A DNA stretch of 64,000 nt from Diphasiastrum complanatum (lineage: Eukaryota > Streptophyta > Lycopodiopsida > Lycopodiales > Lycopodiaceae). Of this stretch, positions 21,561 to 31,750 are shown piece by piece (position 1 is the first letter of the stretch; each line of letters begins with the position of its first letter). The translations under genes were made by a program, and so were the position numbers. The stretch lies in assembly GCA_029204225.1 (NCBI GenBank), contig CM055100.1, positions 26,614,649 to 26,678,648 on the forward strand, given 5' to 3'. Below the pieces are notes generated by a model. That model searched no databases. It had not been told where the DNA came from and saw only the letters and a program-made list of their open reading frames with translations.

Positions 21561-22427
21561 AAGAGAGGTACCTTAACTACTGAAGAAAAAAGTTAGAAAG
21601 ACTAATTTATAACTGTACAAAGAAAGGAAAGAAAACTTAGCTCTTTCTGAGAACTGTACTTCCACAGAGAGAATCAAGAAAAGCCCTCTCAGCTCTTCCT
21701 CAACTGCTTTCAGACCTGCTGTCCGGAAAAAATCAGAGATCAGGGTACCAAAAAGCAAACAAACTTCTGATTTGTCTTGACCCCTTCCCTCGCTATCAGA
21801 GGTGTGCTCTTTTTGCTCCAAATTTTCTGATTTAGAACTCGAAATCAGTTGCAAAATTCTGGTTTCTGCCAAGGACCCCCCTCGCTGCGAGGATAGCGGT
21901 CTATCTGTCTCCAAAATTCCGATTTGAAGAGTTGAAACTGTGGGAAAAAATCTGATTGGATCTTTGAAGACCCTCACTATCTGGTTTTCAGAACTGTGGC
22001 TCCATTTGGGGCCTAACATTCTTGGGAAATCCTGATTTTAGTTGTGCTCCCCCCTCGCTGTCAGGCAAGCAACCTTCCTGCTCGAAATCCTTCCGATTTG
22101 AGGCCCACCACTATTCCAAAATCTCAGATTGAATGTGTACCCACAACGCTGGATCTGTACAATACTTCCTTTCCAAAATCCGCTCAGATCTTAGCAAGTT
22201 ACTCCTGGAAATCGGAATTAGATCACTAAAATTGCAGCGATGAACCTATGCTACAGCACAGCTCTGATTTTCGCTCAGATGGCTTGAGATTATACTGAAA
22301 TTTCCAGGTTAGATAGCTGTCTCTACAACGATTTCTCTCCTCTATGCCTTTCTGAGAATCTCCAAGAATTTTCCTATCCTCTGATAGCTTTTTCTACTGC
22401 TGCTACTAAGCTCCCAAAGATGGAGAT
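21561..22427 (-). other. Gypsy-1 leader (5' UTR)
   Basis: Between the primer-binding site and gag on the minus strand. It contains several repeated 'gattt...ctga' segments and one chance ORF (22019-21573). No conserved domain. Confidence 0.6.
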
Positions 22428-22440
22428 GGCTCTGATACCA
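22428..22440 (-). other. Gypsy-1 primer-binding site
   Basis: Minus strand TGGTATCAGAGCC, one base inside the 5' LTR, complementary to initiator tRNA-Met. Confidence 0.92.
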
Positions 22441-22441
22441 G

Positions 22442-22799
22442 TGCAATAGAGCCTAACACCACAATAGGGAAAACACTAACTGATCCACCCAACCTTGCCT
22501 ACTCCCTGATATAGAGTAAGCCCCTCCTAGCCCAGTGTGAGGACTGGTAGCATGCAATTGCCAAGTGTCGGCCACATGGCACTGACGTGACCGATTGCAC
22601 GTCGGGACCCAACTGGGGGCCCTGTCTTGTTGACAGGGTCCCTAGACTGTGTTAGGCCCGCCATAGCTATGGACCGTGCTGGTGCACATTGCTCACACTG
22701 TCTTGCCCTGTTGGTCGTGTACGCTGGACACGACCCTGACTGTGGTATCTGACCTATCTGTGTTCTCTAGGGTTCGGCACTGGTCACGAGCTCGTAACA
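22442..22799 (-). repeat. Gypsy-1 5' LTR
   Basis: 358 bp, right-hand copy. The inner edge adjoins the tRNA-Met primer-binding site; the outer edge adjoins cttcc. Confidence 0.95.
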
Positions 22800-22804
22800 C
22801 TTCC

Positions 22805-23321
22805 TGTTGCTGATGCAGTTCTACCTTCTCGGGCTTTTTGGATACCTTGGTATGATGTCCCTATCTTTTGGGCTGATCCTCTACTAGCTTGGGCATTACG
22901 GATACCTTGGCACTCCTGGTTGCTGCTTGATCTTCTTCTGGTTTCTTGGCATTCCTGGTTGTTCCATATTGCTTGGTTTCTGATGACACGGCCGAGATGT
23001 TCCCTTCATCGCCACGATGTTGATCCCGAGCTGTTCCCTTTCTTACCAGCTGCCATTCACCAGGTTCGCCTTCACCATAGTCGACGCTGCCGGCAGATTC
23101 AGTTTTTGATCCAATGGGATGGTCGTGCTATTGAGGAGGCCACATGGGAGCCTATTGATGTCTTTTATCATACGCCATCACTTGCGGATTAGGATCGTGC
23201 TCTTGCTGCACTTGTTGATTCCTCTACATCAGATGTTGTTCTAGTTGTGATGCACCAGGTCTTGCTGTTGTTTGATCTAGTTTCTTTTCGGCAGTTGGGT
23301 CGTTTTTTTTGTGTCGGGGAA
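22805..23321 (+). pseudogene. A1 right part: Trp-rich repeats and chromodomain
   Basis: Continuation of element A1 after Gypsy-1. 22830-22985 encodes repeating motifs such as PWHSWLLLDLLLVSWHSWLFHIAWF. Then comes FPFLPAAIHQVRLHH followed by the chromodomain signature QFLIQWDGRAIEEATWEPID and a stop at 23192. The C-terminal integrase part expected before the chromodomain is missing here but present in A2. The last bases (gtgtcggggaa) form the polypurine tract before the 3' LTR. Confidence 0.72.
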
Positions 23322-23730
23322 AGTTATGGACTCGGCTCATTACATTCGCCACGTCCATTTACATTTACTCTACTTTATGCATAAGCAGGCCTTGGGCCCT
23401 TTTTATTCATTATTGACACTTAGACTTTATGGTTGGCCTTGGGCCTTATTATTCATTATTTGGACATTTGGACATATTACTGGAGAGTGGGGGCCTTCTT
23501 GGAGGGCGCACTATTTTTCCTCCCAGTTGGGCCCTTGCCACTGGAAGCTTCCTTTTTAGGGCTTCCTTTGGGCTATAAGTAGGGAATCTATGTCATTTGT
23601 TATTCAGCTATGATATTGATCTCTCTCCTCTTTAGTCTCTTTAAGCTCTCGTTCTTCTTTTAGACTAATTCCTGCTTATGACCTGCTTTCATAGATCAGC
23701 CATAGCATAATTGTGGTCTTGTTCGTAACT
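23322..23730 (+). repeat. A1 3' LTR
   Basis: 409 bp, AGTTATGG...CGTAACT, followed by the gccgc duplication. Confidence 0.93.
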
Positions 23731-23735
23731 GCCGC

Positions 23736-25551
23736 CCACAAACTAACACTCCATCCAATTTTAGATATAGCTTGGTTGCTATTATGGTTCAAGAGACTAT
23801 TACCAATCATCAAAGAAATTGGCTGCAGATCTGCTATCAGAAACTAATCATAATTTTATTGTGTACACATGTGCCATGAATCTCGACATAGTCGTGGATT
23901 TCATTATGGACTTATTTAGGTTCCAAAAGGGACATGTTTCATTCCATTATGGGCTTATTTAGGTTCCAAAAGGGACATATTTCATCTTTTGTCATCATGT
24001 TCAAGTTTCTGAAGTAGGCATGTGTCATTGCATTATGTCGCAATATGATTGTTGTAAGCGTTGAGCATGCTTTTGACATTTGGAAAGTTTTTGGCTTCAT
24101 TTCTTGCCCTTGTTCTGTTCATATGGATTTTCTTGTATAATCTCAAATTTGGATGAAGCTTAGTGATATTTAGTGGTTATTGAGCATCACTTACACTTTG
24201 GGGACTGAAGGCCAATTCAAAATTCAGTGGCGGACTGATTTAGTCAGTTTCAAGGGATTGTTGCCATCTCCATTTGTGCAGCTTTGAATTTAATAGCCTC
24301 AAAATACTATTGTTGGTTTGGTTTTCTTCCAATTGGCAGAAGCTAGAAACTTGATTTAGAGGGTTTTAGAAGAATATAGGCCATCAAATTAACGATGTTC
24401 AGAATTATGCACACACACTTGTTGATTCTCTTTGAGTAGAAACTTACATTCTTCTAACATCAAAGACAATGTCTTTTGTTATTAGGCAAGGTTCATGAAT
24501 TATGATTTATTGGTACTTGGGCCCCAATTATTTGAAGTTAGGCCCTTTTAGCCATATATAACATTAAGGGTAAAATTTTCTCATTTACTCACTGGTTCAG
24601 GCCCCAATCTCTTAATTGGTAAGGAAAATACTTTTGGAGGCTGCATGAACCTAAAATAACCTCTCGGCGGGGACTTCTTGCTTTGATATGCAAGAGCTTC
24701 TTTTTAGGAAACATCTGGTAGATTCTGCAGAGTTCCTTTGTAGGGAGTTCCTTTGGAGGAGTCTTGCAAGACGGTTTATTGCTATCTATTTGTGATCTTT
24801 GTTGGAGTATCATCACCATTTGGTAATTTGCTATATTTGTCTTTCGTTTAGGGTTTATTATTTGATTCATGTTTGTTGTGCTCAAGCTTGACTCCTTGAA
24901 TGAGCACCATAGTTTTAGTCATTTTGGGGCAAAATCTTACATTGAGCAACAATATATTTTAGGTAAGCACTTGATCTCTGATTTATGTCGACATTCTGTA
25001 AAATCATGAATTGTCTAACTACAATAATTATGTACTAAGTCATTGCATATATAATCTGAAGCTTTTACAAGCTAGTGAGTGATGCAAAGGTGCAAAAATC
25101 ATTTTATTAGATTGAGGGTTTGAATGCATTTTGAGTAACAATGAGTTAAAAGTTGCTTTTGGGTGCTCACTATTGAAGTTTCTTGATACCCAAAGCACAA
25201 GGCCCCCTTCAAAGGCATTAACAAAATGAACATTTAAGGCGTTGACTATGAAAAGTGAGGGCGACAACATACCAACGTATATGGATAAGAAGTTAGCAAA
25301 GGTTCTATTATTTTTTGTTTGCTACTTCTCCCCTTTTTGTTCTCTTGCATAGTTTCTACTTTTCTTTGATTGTCCAATATGACATAGTGCAACTTTTGGT
25401 ACTTTGTTGAAATTGAAGGCCCTTGGTTTGTATGTCAAATTTCCTTTTTTGGCACTAGGAACATGTCTCCTTAAAAAAACGATTCACTTGCATAATCCCG
25501 TTTATGTTTTCTTGACTAGCTATAAAATTAGTAAAACTTTGTGTAATGTAG
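23736..25551. other. Intronic sequence, mostly unrecognised
   Basis: AT-rich intron sequence up to the acceptor of exon 2. Apart from the 43-bp duplication nothing is recognised. The minus-strand open frames near 24.6 and 25.1 kb look fortuitous. Confidence 0.5.
23901..23986 (+). repeat. 43-bp tandem duplication
   Basis: Two near-identical copies of a unit containing 'cttatttaggttccaaaagg' in intron 1. Confidence 0.85.
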
Positions 25552-25696
25552 GTGGGAAGACTCCTTGAGTCGATTCAACCACGTATTTGATCAGTCCGAA
25601 AGAGGCTTGAAATCAAGATCAAGAAAGATTCCAACATATATTCTTCCTGGAAATCATGACTTGGGTTATGTTCAAGTTGAGATACAAAAACCAGAG
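25552..25696 (+). CDS. Metallophosphoesterase exon with GNHD motif
   Basis: Second exon seen here. It completes the split codon from 484 and encodes WEDSLSRFNHVFDQ, then a basic stretch, then YILPGNHDLGY. GNHD is the third metal-binding/catalytic motif of calcineurin-like phosphoesterases. The acceptor is aatgtag|gtgggaag and the donor is gag|gtactt at 25697, leaving phase 0. The next exon follows after an intron of only 159 bp. No frameshift or stop is present, so the exon looks functional despite the 25 kb of transposons before it. Confidence 0.87.
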
Positions 25697-25855
25697 GTAC
25701 TTTTTCACTGTTATATCACAAATTTCTTAAATTATGACTTTGCAAGTGTACTATAGTTATAATTTTTGAAGTCCTTTGGGAAAAAACACTTGTCCATAAT
25801 CTTAAATATTTTTTAATCCCAAAACGCTTGTCTATAATCTTAAACGATTTTGCAG

Positions 25856-25952
25856 GTCATGCAACGATACAAAAGGATATTTGGAGAGACAGACCACAAG
25901 GTGACAATTGGAATGGTGGATTTTGTCTTTGTGGATGCACAAGCTCTTGACG
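25856..25952 (+). CDS. Metallophosphoesterase exon, core beta strands
   Basis: Third exon. It encodes VMQRYKRIFGET, then IGMVDFVFVDAQALDG. This matches the part of the fold after GNHD, where MPPE1-type proteins have a strand reading roughly F-V-x-V-D/N-A. The acceptor is tgcag|gtcatg, the donor cg|gtacacgg, and it ends in phase 1. Its short upstream intron (25697-25855, 159 bp) contrasts with the 16 kb intron that follows. Confidence 0.85.
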
Positions 25953-27844
25953 GTACACGGAATTCTGTGCTTTTCCTTGATAAAGTTGACATATTTGACT
26001 AGCTTCATGGGATGGAATCATTAAAGCTTATATATATAATAAAGTAGGTAGTGTCGAGCATGTGAATTCTTAATACAAGATTTGACTTCAAAAAAATTCT
26101 TTTCTCGGAATGAAAGAACTTTCACCAAAGTTTACTAGGATAACCTTCATCACTTTTTTGAAAAGAATATGGAAGCTTGCTTTTGCATGCTTCATTTTTT
26201 TTGTTGGAATATTGTTCAAAAATATGAATTTTTTGGCCTATGATATGCATAATTTTCATAGCTCCCTTGAGCTGGAGACTTCAACCACCTTTGAGCTTGG
26301 GATTTAATGCAATGAGCGCATGTTTCTCTATATCAAGGACCATGAGGACGATGTTGCATAGATGATTGGCTCATGGCTTGCTCCTCTTAAGGTCACAATC
26401 TTGTCGGAAGTGTGTCTTCAAGGATGATATCCTTTCTTGGCTTCAAATGCTTATGTAACAAAGTGTGGATCCCCTTACAAAAAAGTACATGAATTAAGGT
26501 CTTGTCTTTGTGAGTGTGGGAATTGACCCAAAGAATGGGCTTCTTGTAATTTTTTTTTTGGGGATGTAATATCTTCACTCTCTTGAACTAAAAACTCCAT
26601 GGAGATGAACTTGTGGGAAGTAGTATCTTCCAAGTATTGTCAACATGTAGTCAACCTTTCAAAATTCTTCAAACTGGAATCAAGTTTGCACTCAAGCACT
26701 AAATTTGATTCATAGAAACTAGATCTTGAGTCATGGAGCCACCATATATGGCGTATCTATGATCAAGAAATAGAGATACTTGTGTATCATACCCTCAACA
26801 CCCAATCCTTGTCTTTCACTAGCTTAACTATATGCAATGAACTACAGTTGAGCTATGAAGGAAATTATGCTGGCCTATACAACCTGTCATCTATCACCAA
26901 CTCCAATAGCTAAGCATGTTGTCTTGGTAAAATACAAGCTCTAGCCATCATTCATGATATGCATGATTACATTGATTTTTCTATCTTGGTTCGATAAATG
27001 TACATACAGTGGCAGGTATTCTCTTGATTCCCCTAGAGAAAATAAAACAAAATCATTCTTTACACTAAAGCATGTCAATAATCTGTTCGTATTTGTTGCA
27101 ATGACGGTTTGGATAGCAGAATGCTGTCTGGAATGAAAAATAATTTCTTTTAAGTAAAAAACATTAATGATGTAGGAAATAGAAGCCTAAGGATCCAGAA
27201 TCTTAACTATTCAATCACACAAAGCATTCTCAAAAGAAAGAGAGAGATGGCTAGAAACCCTCTTGTAGAAACTCGTGGATAGCCAAGGAGAATAGTCAGT
27301 ATTGCTTACAAAAGTGTCACATACAAATGGGATGCACATATATATATAGTCCAAGATGACTATCCTCCAATATGTCAAGTTGGGGTACTTAATGTCACAA
27401 TTAGGCCTAGTGGACCCATGTCCCTACTAAGTTAATTTCATACTAACTTAGCTAACTCTAAGTTTAGTAGGCCTAATATAATAAATGACCATGATTACAC
27501 AACTCTCGACCTTTTGGGTCAAAGTAACCTATGGTAATGTAAGCAAATCCATTTACATTCCAACACCCTCCTTAAATGGAAATGCATAACATAACATGAA
27601 GTAACTTCTCGAAAGAGAAAAATGCAACTTGCTGTCCGAACTTCATGTCGCCAAATAAACTTCGCATCGAAGTAGTCGAAATCTCATCCCCAATAATGTC
27701 CAACATATAAAAGGAAAAGAATGCGTAATAATGAAGCATCAAGTCGAAGGGTGAGGATCTGCATGCTCCATCCGAAGTAGGGAACCAACATAAACTCGGC
27801 AATAAGTCGAAACATGGACTTGTAATCCATCATAGGCTCCCACA

Positions 27845-28681
27845 TCATTCGAAAATATTATTACCATAAGGACAATAAAAAAGAGTACCAAACTCTTTTG
27901 GCATCACATCCTCCCGAACCTTACCATCAATGACTTGCTCACATAGAATAGGCGATGTACCAACATCATGATGAAGAGTAAGTGTAGAACCAAAAAAATC
28001 AGCAAGAGGTACTGATTTTAAAGAGGCATGCGCCTTCCCTTCGTAGTAAGACATTTCTTTGTTGTCCTGCAAAGTCTCCAATAGCCGACAAGGAACTGTT
28101 ATGGGCTGTTCAACACTTTGCTGCCGAAAGTGTTCCCAGCATGGACCATGTTGTCCATAATCTTCCGCAGGCTGTTCCTGAAGCATAATGGACTGCTCAT
28201 GATGTAAAATGGGTTGTAAATGACCAAAAGAAGATGACTGAACCTGTTGTCCAACATCTTTATCATAAAAATTTAGCAAACTATCAAGAGATGCATCAAC
28301 GATGGCGTCATCAAAGCTGTCCCTCGAAGAGGCATGGGATGACATAGAAGATTTTTCAGATAATGAAAAATTTTCTCCAAACAAATGCTCACTCTTAACA
28401 CTTTGAACAAAAGTACTAATTGACACATGTTGACTCCCTCCTCGATTAGAACAAAAAGGTTCCAAAGAGTGCTTGAATTTTTCAGCCTGTGCTAAAACAT
28501 CAAATTGAAAAGGTTTCGCATGAAACTTTTCACTGATGCATCCATCGCATGCATCAACTTGCGGTGACTTAAAAAAAGAAGATTGTTTCAACATCGGCTC
28601 AATGTATTGTTGTTGAGAGATGAAGATTCCAGCCCCATGTGGAAGATCAACAAGAACCCAAGTTGGATAGTCAATAGTCAA
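27845..28681 (-). CDS. D1 3' ORF, unknown protein (278 aa)
   Basis: Open frame of 278 codons in the part that lies between pol and the 3' LTR in complete elements. It starts like LVDLPHGAGIFISQQQYIEP and continues with low-complexity Ser/Gln/His segments (SSMSSHASSRDSFDDAIVDA, HHEQSIMLQEQPAEDYGQHG). A close copy lies on the + strand at 48621-49240 in element D2. No known domain is visible. It could be an accessory ORF or leftover coding sequence captured by the element. Confidence 0.55.
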   Translation of the reverse strand: MTIDYPTWVLVDLPHGAGIFISQQQYIEPMLKQSSFFKSPQVDACDGCISEKFHAKPFQFDVLAQAEKFKHSLEPFCSNRGGSQHVSISTFVQSVKSEHLFGENFSLSEKSSMSSHASSRDSFDDAIVDASLDSLLNFYDKDVGQQVQSSSFGHLQPILHHEQSIMLQEQPAEDYGQHGPCWEHFRQQSVEQPITVPCRLLETLQDNKEMSYYEGKAHASLKSVPLADFFGSTLTLHHDVGTSPILCEQVIDGKVREDVMPKEFGTLFYCPYGNNIFE

Positions 28682-28913
28682 GTAGTTGGATAGCCAATAG
28701 TCATGAAGTTAGATAGTCATCTTGGACTATATATATGTGTGCATCCCATTTGTATGTGACACTTTTGTAAGCAATACTGACTATTCTCCTTGGCTATCCA
28801 CAAGTTTCTACAAGAAAGTTTCTAGCCATCTCTCTCTTTCTTTTGAGAATGCTTTGTGTGATTGAATAGTTAAGATTCTGGATCCTTAGGCTTCTATTTC
28901 CTACATGGTATCA
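28680..28913 (+). repeat. D1 partial LTR in opposite orientation
   Basis: Last 234 bp of a family-D LTR, ending TTTCCTACA, followed at once by the primer-binding site TGGTATCAGAGCC. Its first 60 bp form an inverted repeat with 29737-29800. Confidence 0.88.
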
Positions 28914-29508
28914 GAGCCTTTAGGTGATCATATTGCTTGCAGGAGGGCGCAATAGGAAGTTATCTTCTTCCCCTTTTGGTTGCAGAAAATGATCAAGCTG
29001 CTGCTTTTTGCAGGAGAAGAATCTGTTCATGTTCTTATAGCTTTTTTGCAGGAAATTGCAGGGCACCTTCACTTATTTGAGAGCTAGCATTAGGGCGCCC
29101 ATGCTCAAAATAATTGCATGTGATCTTGACTTAATTACATGTTGAAAATTTCACATGTACTTCTTAAATGAAGATACATGTGTTTTGGACACATTTCTTG
29201 TTGAAATTTCCCTGTTGGTCAGCTTGGAGTAGGGCGCTACTGTCAGCTCTATATGCACATAGTGTGCACTCTTTTCAGCCACAAATTTCTGGTTTTGGTT
29301 TTGGCTTCATTCGAAGTCTACCTATTTGTGAGCATTCTGTTTTTTTGTGCAGAAATCAGCCACCTATTTCATTACTTGTTGAGCAAATTGCATGTGGAGT
29401 ATTGCAATCTATTGTGCTCATAATTTCAGCTTTGAGGTTGCTGCCCTTTGAGTAGATTTTGTCTTGGAAAGTCTATTTCCTATCTACTACAAGCTGATTT
29501 TTCTATTA

Positions 29509-29736
29509 TGGCTAAAGAATCGAAGTCTATTGGTTCTTTATTTAATGAAGATAGGCTGGATGGCACAAACTATTCCTTGTGGTGCTACATGATAAAGAAC
29601 CTTCTAATTGCTAAGGAAGTAGTTAATGATGACAAAGAGAGGCCGCCTACCTTGGCACCTATTACACCATCTAGAACAACTACTTCTTCATCTGCGGAGG
29701 TGTCTTCCGATGAGCAAAAGAAGTGGGATCGACGAG
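29509..29736 (+). pseudogene. D1 Copia-type gag fragment
   Basis: N-terminus of a Copia gag polyprotein: IGSLFNEDRLDGTNYSLWCY, MIKNLLIAKE and SDEQKKWDRRD. The motif L-G-x-N-Y-x-x-W is typical of the plant Copia gag N-terminal domain. The frame stops matching at the inverted LTR near 29737, so only about 76 residues remain. Confidence 0.82.
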
Positions 29737-30054
29737 ATGCACACATATATATAGTCCAAGATGACTATCTAACTTCATGACTATTGGCTATCCAACTACT
29801 TGACTATTGGCTGTCCAACTACTTGACTATTACATAGAAAGAATAAGGTACCTCCAATATGTCAAGTTGGGGTACTTAGTGTCACAATTAGGCCTAGTGG
29901 ACCCATGAGTCCCTACTAAGTTAATTTCATACTAACTTACCTAACTCTAAGTTTAGTAGGCCTTATATAATAAATGACCATGATTACACAACTCTCGACC
30001 TTTGGGGTCAAAGTAACCTATGGTAATGTAAGCAATTCCATTTACATTCCAACA
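29737..30054 (-). repeat. D1 right LTR, 5' part
   Basis: Begins TGTTGGAATG at 30054 on the minus strand and matches the first two thirds of the intact LTR at 49554-50009, up to the TATATATATG stretch where the inversion starts. Confidence 0.88.
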
Positions 30055-31004
30055 AATGATTGGAAATTTTTTTGATTGTTCAATTAGTACTCTCTATTAC
30101 CATTATCTATGCTAGAATTACCATTATATACAATACTTGCATGAAAAAGCGGAACAATTATGATCCTACTTTTGGTTTATTGGCTCAAATGTGCTAGTCT
30201 TAAGGCATGAAAGTGGAAATTTTATAGACTTCTTAAGCCTAAGGAAGAGCAAAAATTTAAATTCTAAATGCGTTCTAGAACATATTATGCATTTATTCTC
30301 ATACCATTACTAAGAAATATATGCCCTATGCATTCAATTGCCTTTCTTCATTCAAACATCTAGTTTAAGACGATTCACGGAATTAAGCTAGAGATCAACC
30401 TCATAAGCTGAATAACCAGTTTTTTTGTAATTCGAAACAATCAACAATACCTAGAAAATAATGCTTGAAACTTATGAATCAATGTTATGGAAAATAATAT
30501 ATGGAAATAAGAAATGGTCAAAAACTTCTCACAAGGACTTTCTAAGCCCTCAATCTTTATGTGGTCGCGATTCTTGAATTGCTGTCCAAAAAATCAGCCA
30601 TTTGCCACAAATCATTTTTTTTTAAACCACCCAATATGGGTATCAGTACAGAGAGGAAAATTAGAGGATTGCAGATAGACAATTTTCCAGTGGATACTGG
30701 TCCGCCATAAGCAGTTAGGTGAAATCTTGATTTGTTCCATAAACTTGGGTGACAAAAATTTAAGATATGCTATTGAACGGACATTTGGCACTGAACCTTA
30801 CTGAAATGTAGTGAAATGCCATGCCAAGCCCTACTAAGCCTTGCCGAAAAACCCTAAACTGTCTTACTGGCTATCTACTGTCTATCAAGGTCAAAATCAG
30901 TATGAAACCATATTGAACTATACAATTGTACTATACCGTACTGAATCATGGCTGAAACCATAATGAACCATACTGAAGAGATACGACACATGTTCCCTCT
31001 ATGT

Positions 31005-31006
<2 letters not shown>

Positions 31007-31052
<46 letters not shown>
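31007..31052. repeat. (CT)n microsatellite before LINE-F
   Basis: About 23 CT units at the upstream edge of the region containing LINE-F. Confidence 0.93.
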
Positions 31053-31055
<3 letters not shown>

Positions 31056-31750
31056 TTACGACTCAGTAGTTCTGACATGACCTCAGCATGACCGGTCACT
31101 CAGAGGGCCTGAGGCCAAGTTGGCAAGGGTCAGTGACCGGGAAGGGCATCGCTTCCAAGTGGGAACCGATGTATCACGAAATCCCGTGATCCAGTGAGAC
31201 CGTTTGACAAGCTGTCAGAGATGCGGTCGCGTAACCGTCGGGGCCCTAGCTGTTAGTGCTAGCCGGCAAGCAGTCGGGGTGACCAGTTGGTGTCATCGGT
31301 AATGACAGGGCATGGGGGTGGTATCCCGTGAGTCACTCACTATTCACAGGTCGCATGCAGTGTGTACACCAGGTGGCCTGATCAACCACTGGGGGGGTAC
31401 CTCGTGTATGTTGACAAGAATAGCAGGTAGTGGACTCAAGAGAGGGGGTACCTATGGTTGGGAGGATGATTCCACACACCGGCCTTCAAGAATTGAGCAG
31501 CTTAGAGAGTTTTGGTTGTCCACGCAGCCATCATCTCCTCACTGCTTCCATCTCCTTGCAACTCTCACTTCTTTCTAGCTTTCTTTATGGCTAGATCTAC
31601 CTTTTTTGTGCATGACACTTTCTTGCATCACTTTTAGCTACTCTAAGCTTGTTTCTCAAGGGCAACCCTCACTTTTTTCCAAGTGTCAATAGGAAGTTGG
31701 GGTACTCGGGCATGGGAGTAGGCCGATAGCCCCGGCTAGCATCACATTCG
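31053..31750 (+). other. Possible LINE-F 5' region
   Basis: About 700 bp between the (CT)n tract and the LINE-F endonuclease. It is GC-richer than its surroundings and contains a 31090-31270 stretch rich in 'ggtcag/ctgacc'. It does not resemble the ORF1 of LINE-C or LINE-E. It may be a divergent 5' region or an unrelated insertion. Confidence 0.35.

Larger units (their letters stand above)
14067..22799 (-). mobile_element. Gypsy-1, chromovirus LTR retrotransposon
   Basis: LTRs at 14067-14424 and 22442-22799, each 358 bp, with perfect 5-bp duplication cttcc (14062-14066 and 22800-22804). On the minus strand the LTR reads TGTTACGAGC...ATTGCA. The primer-binding site TGGTATCAGAGCC lies at 22440-22428 and a polypurine tract AAGGGGGAGGGAG at 14437-14425. 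Gene order gag, protease, RT, RNase H, integrase, chromodomain. I count about 20 mismatches between the LTRs (roughly 5.6%), so the insertion is old. Frameshifts, stops and a hAT insertion at the gag/protease boundary make it inactive. Confidence 0.96.
10715..23730 (+). mobile_element. LTR element A1 (family A), split by Gypsy-1
   Basis: LTRs at 10715-11134 and 23322-23730 start AGTTATGGAC and end CGTAACT. A perfect 5-bp duplication gccgc flanks the element (10710-10714 and 23731-23735). The primer-binding site TGGTATCAGAGC follows the 5' LTR at 11135, and a purine tract gtcggggaa precedes the 3' LTR. Without the nested Gypsy-1 the element is about 4.3 kb. It keeps a leader, a gag-like ORF, low-complexity coding and a chromodomain remnant. 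No protease, RT, RNase H or integrase core was found, so it is non-autonomous. LTR lengths of 420 and 409 bp indicate small indels since insertion. Confidence 0.93.
485..25551 (+). other. Intron 1 of the metallophosphoesterase gene (25,067 bp)
   Basis: Runs from donor gtacgt at 485 to acceptor aatgtag ending at 25551. It contains three joined LINE copies, LTR elements of families C and A, a gypsy fragment and a hAT-in-gypsy-in-LTR nest, annotated separately. The pieces outside recognised elements (485-1940, 9811-10709, 23736-25551) are AT-rich and look like ordinary intron sequence. Confidence 0.75.
27171..30054 (-). mobile_element. LTR element D1 (Copia-like) with inverted interior
   Basis: Both outer edges are family-D LTR sequence in minus orientation, flanked by a perfect 5-bp duplication aatga (27166-27170 and 30055-30059). 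The left LTR (27171-27565) is nearly complete and preceded on its strand by a polypurine tract. The right LTR (about 29737-30054) keeps only its first part. The segment 28680-29736, holding the rest of an LTR, the primer-binding site TGGTATCAGAGCC at 28914 and the gag start, is in the opposite orientation. Near-inverted copies of about 60 bp lie at the two breakpoints. All of pol is missing. Confidence 0.88.
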
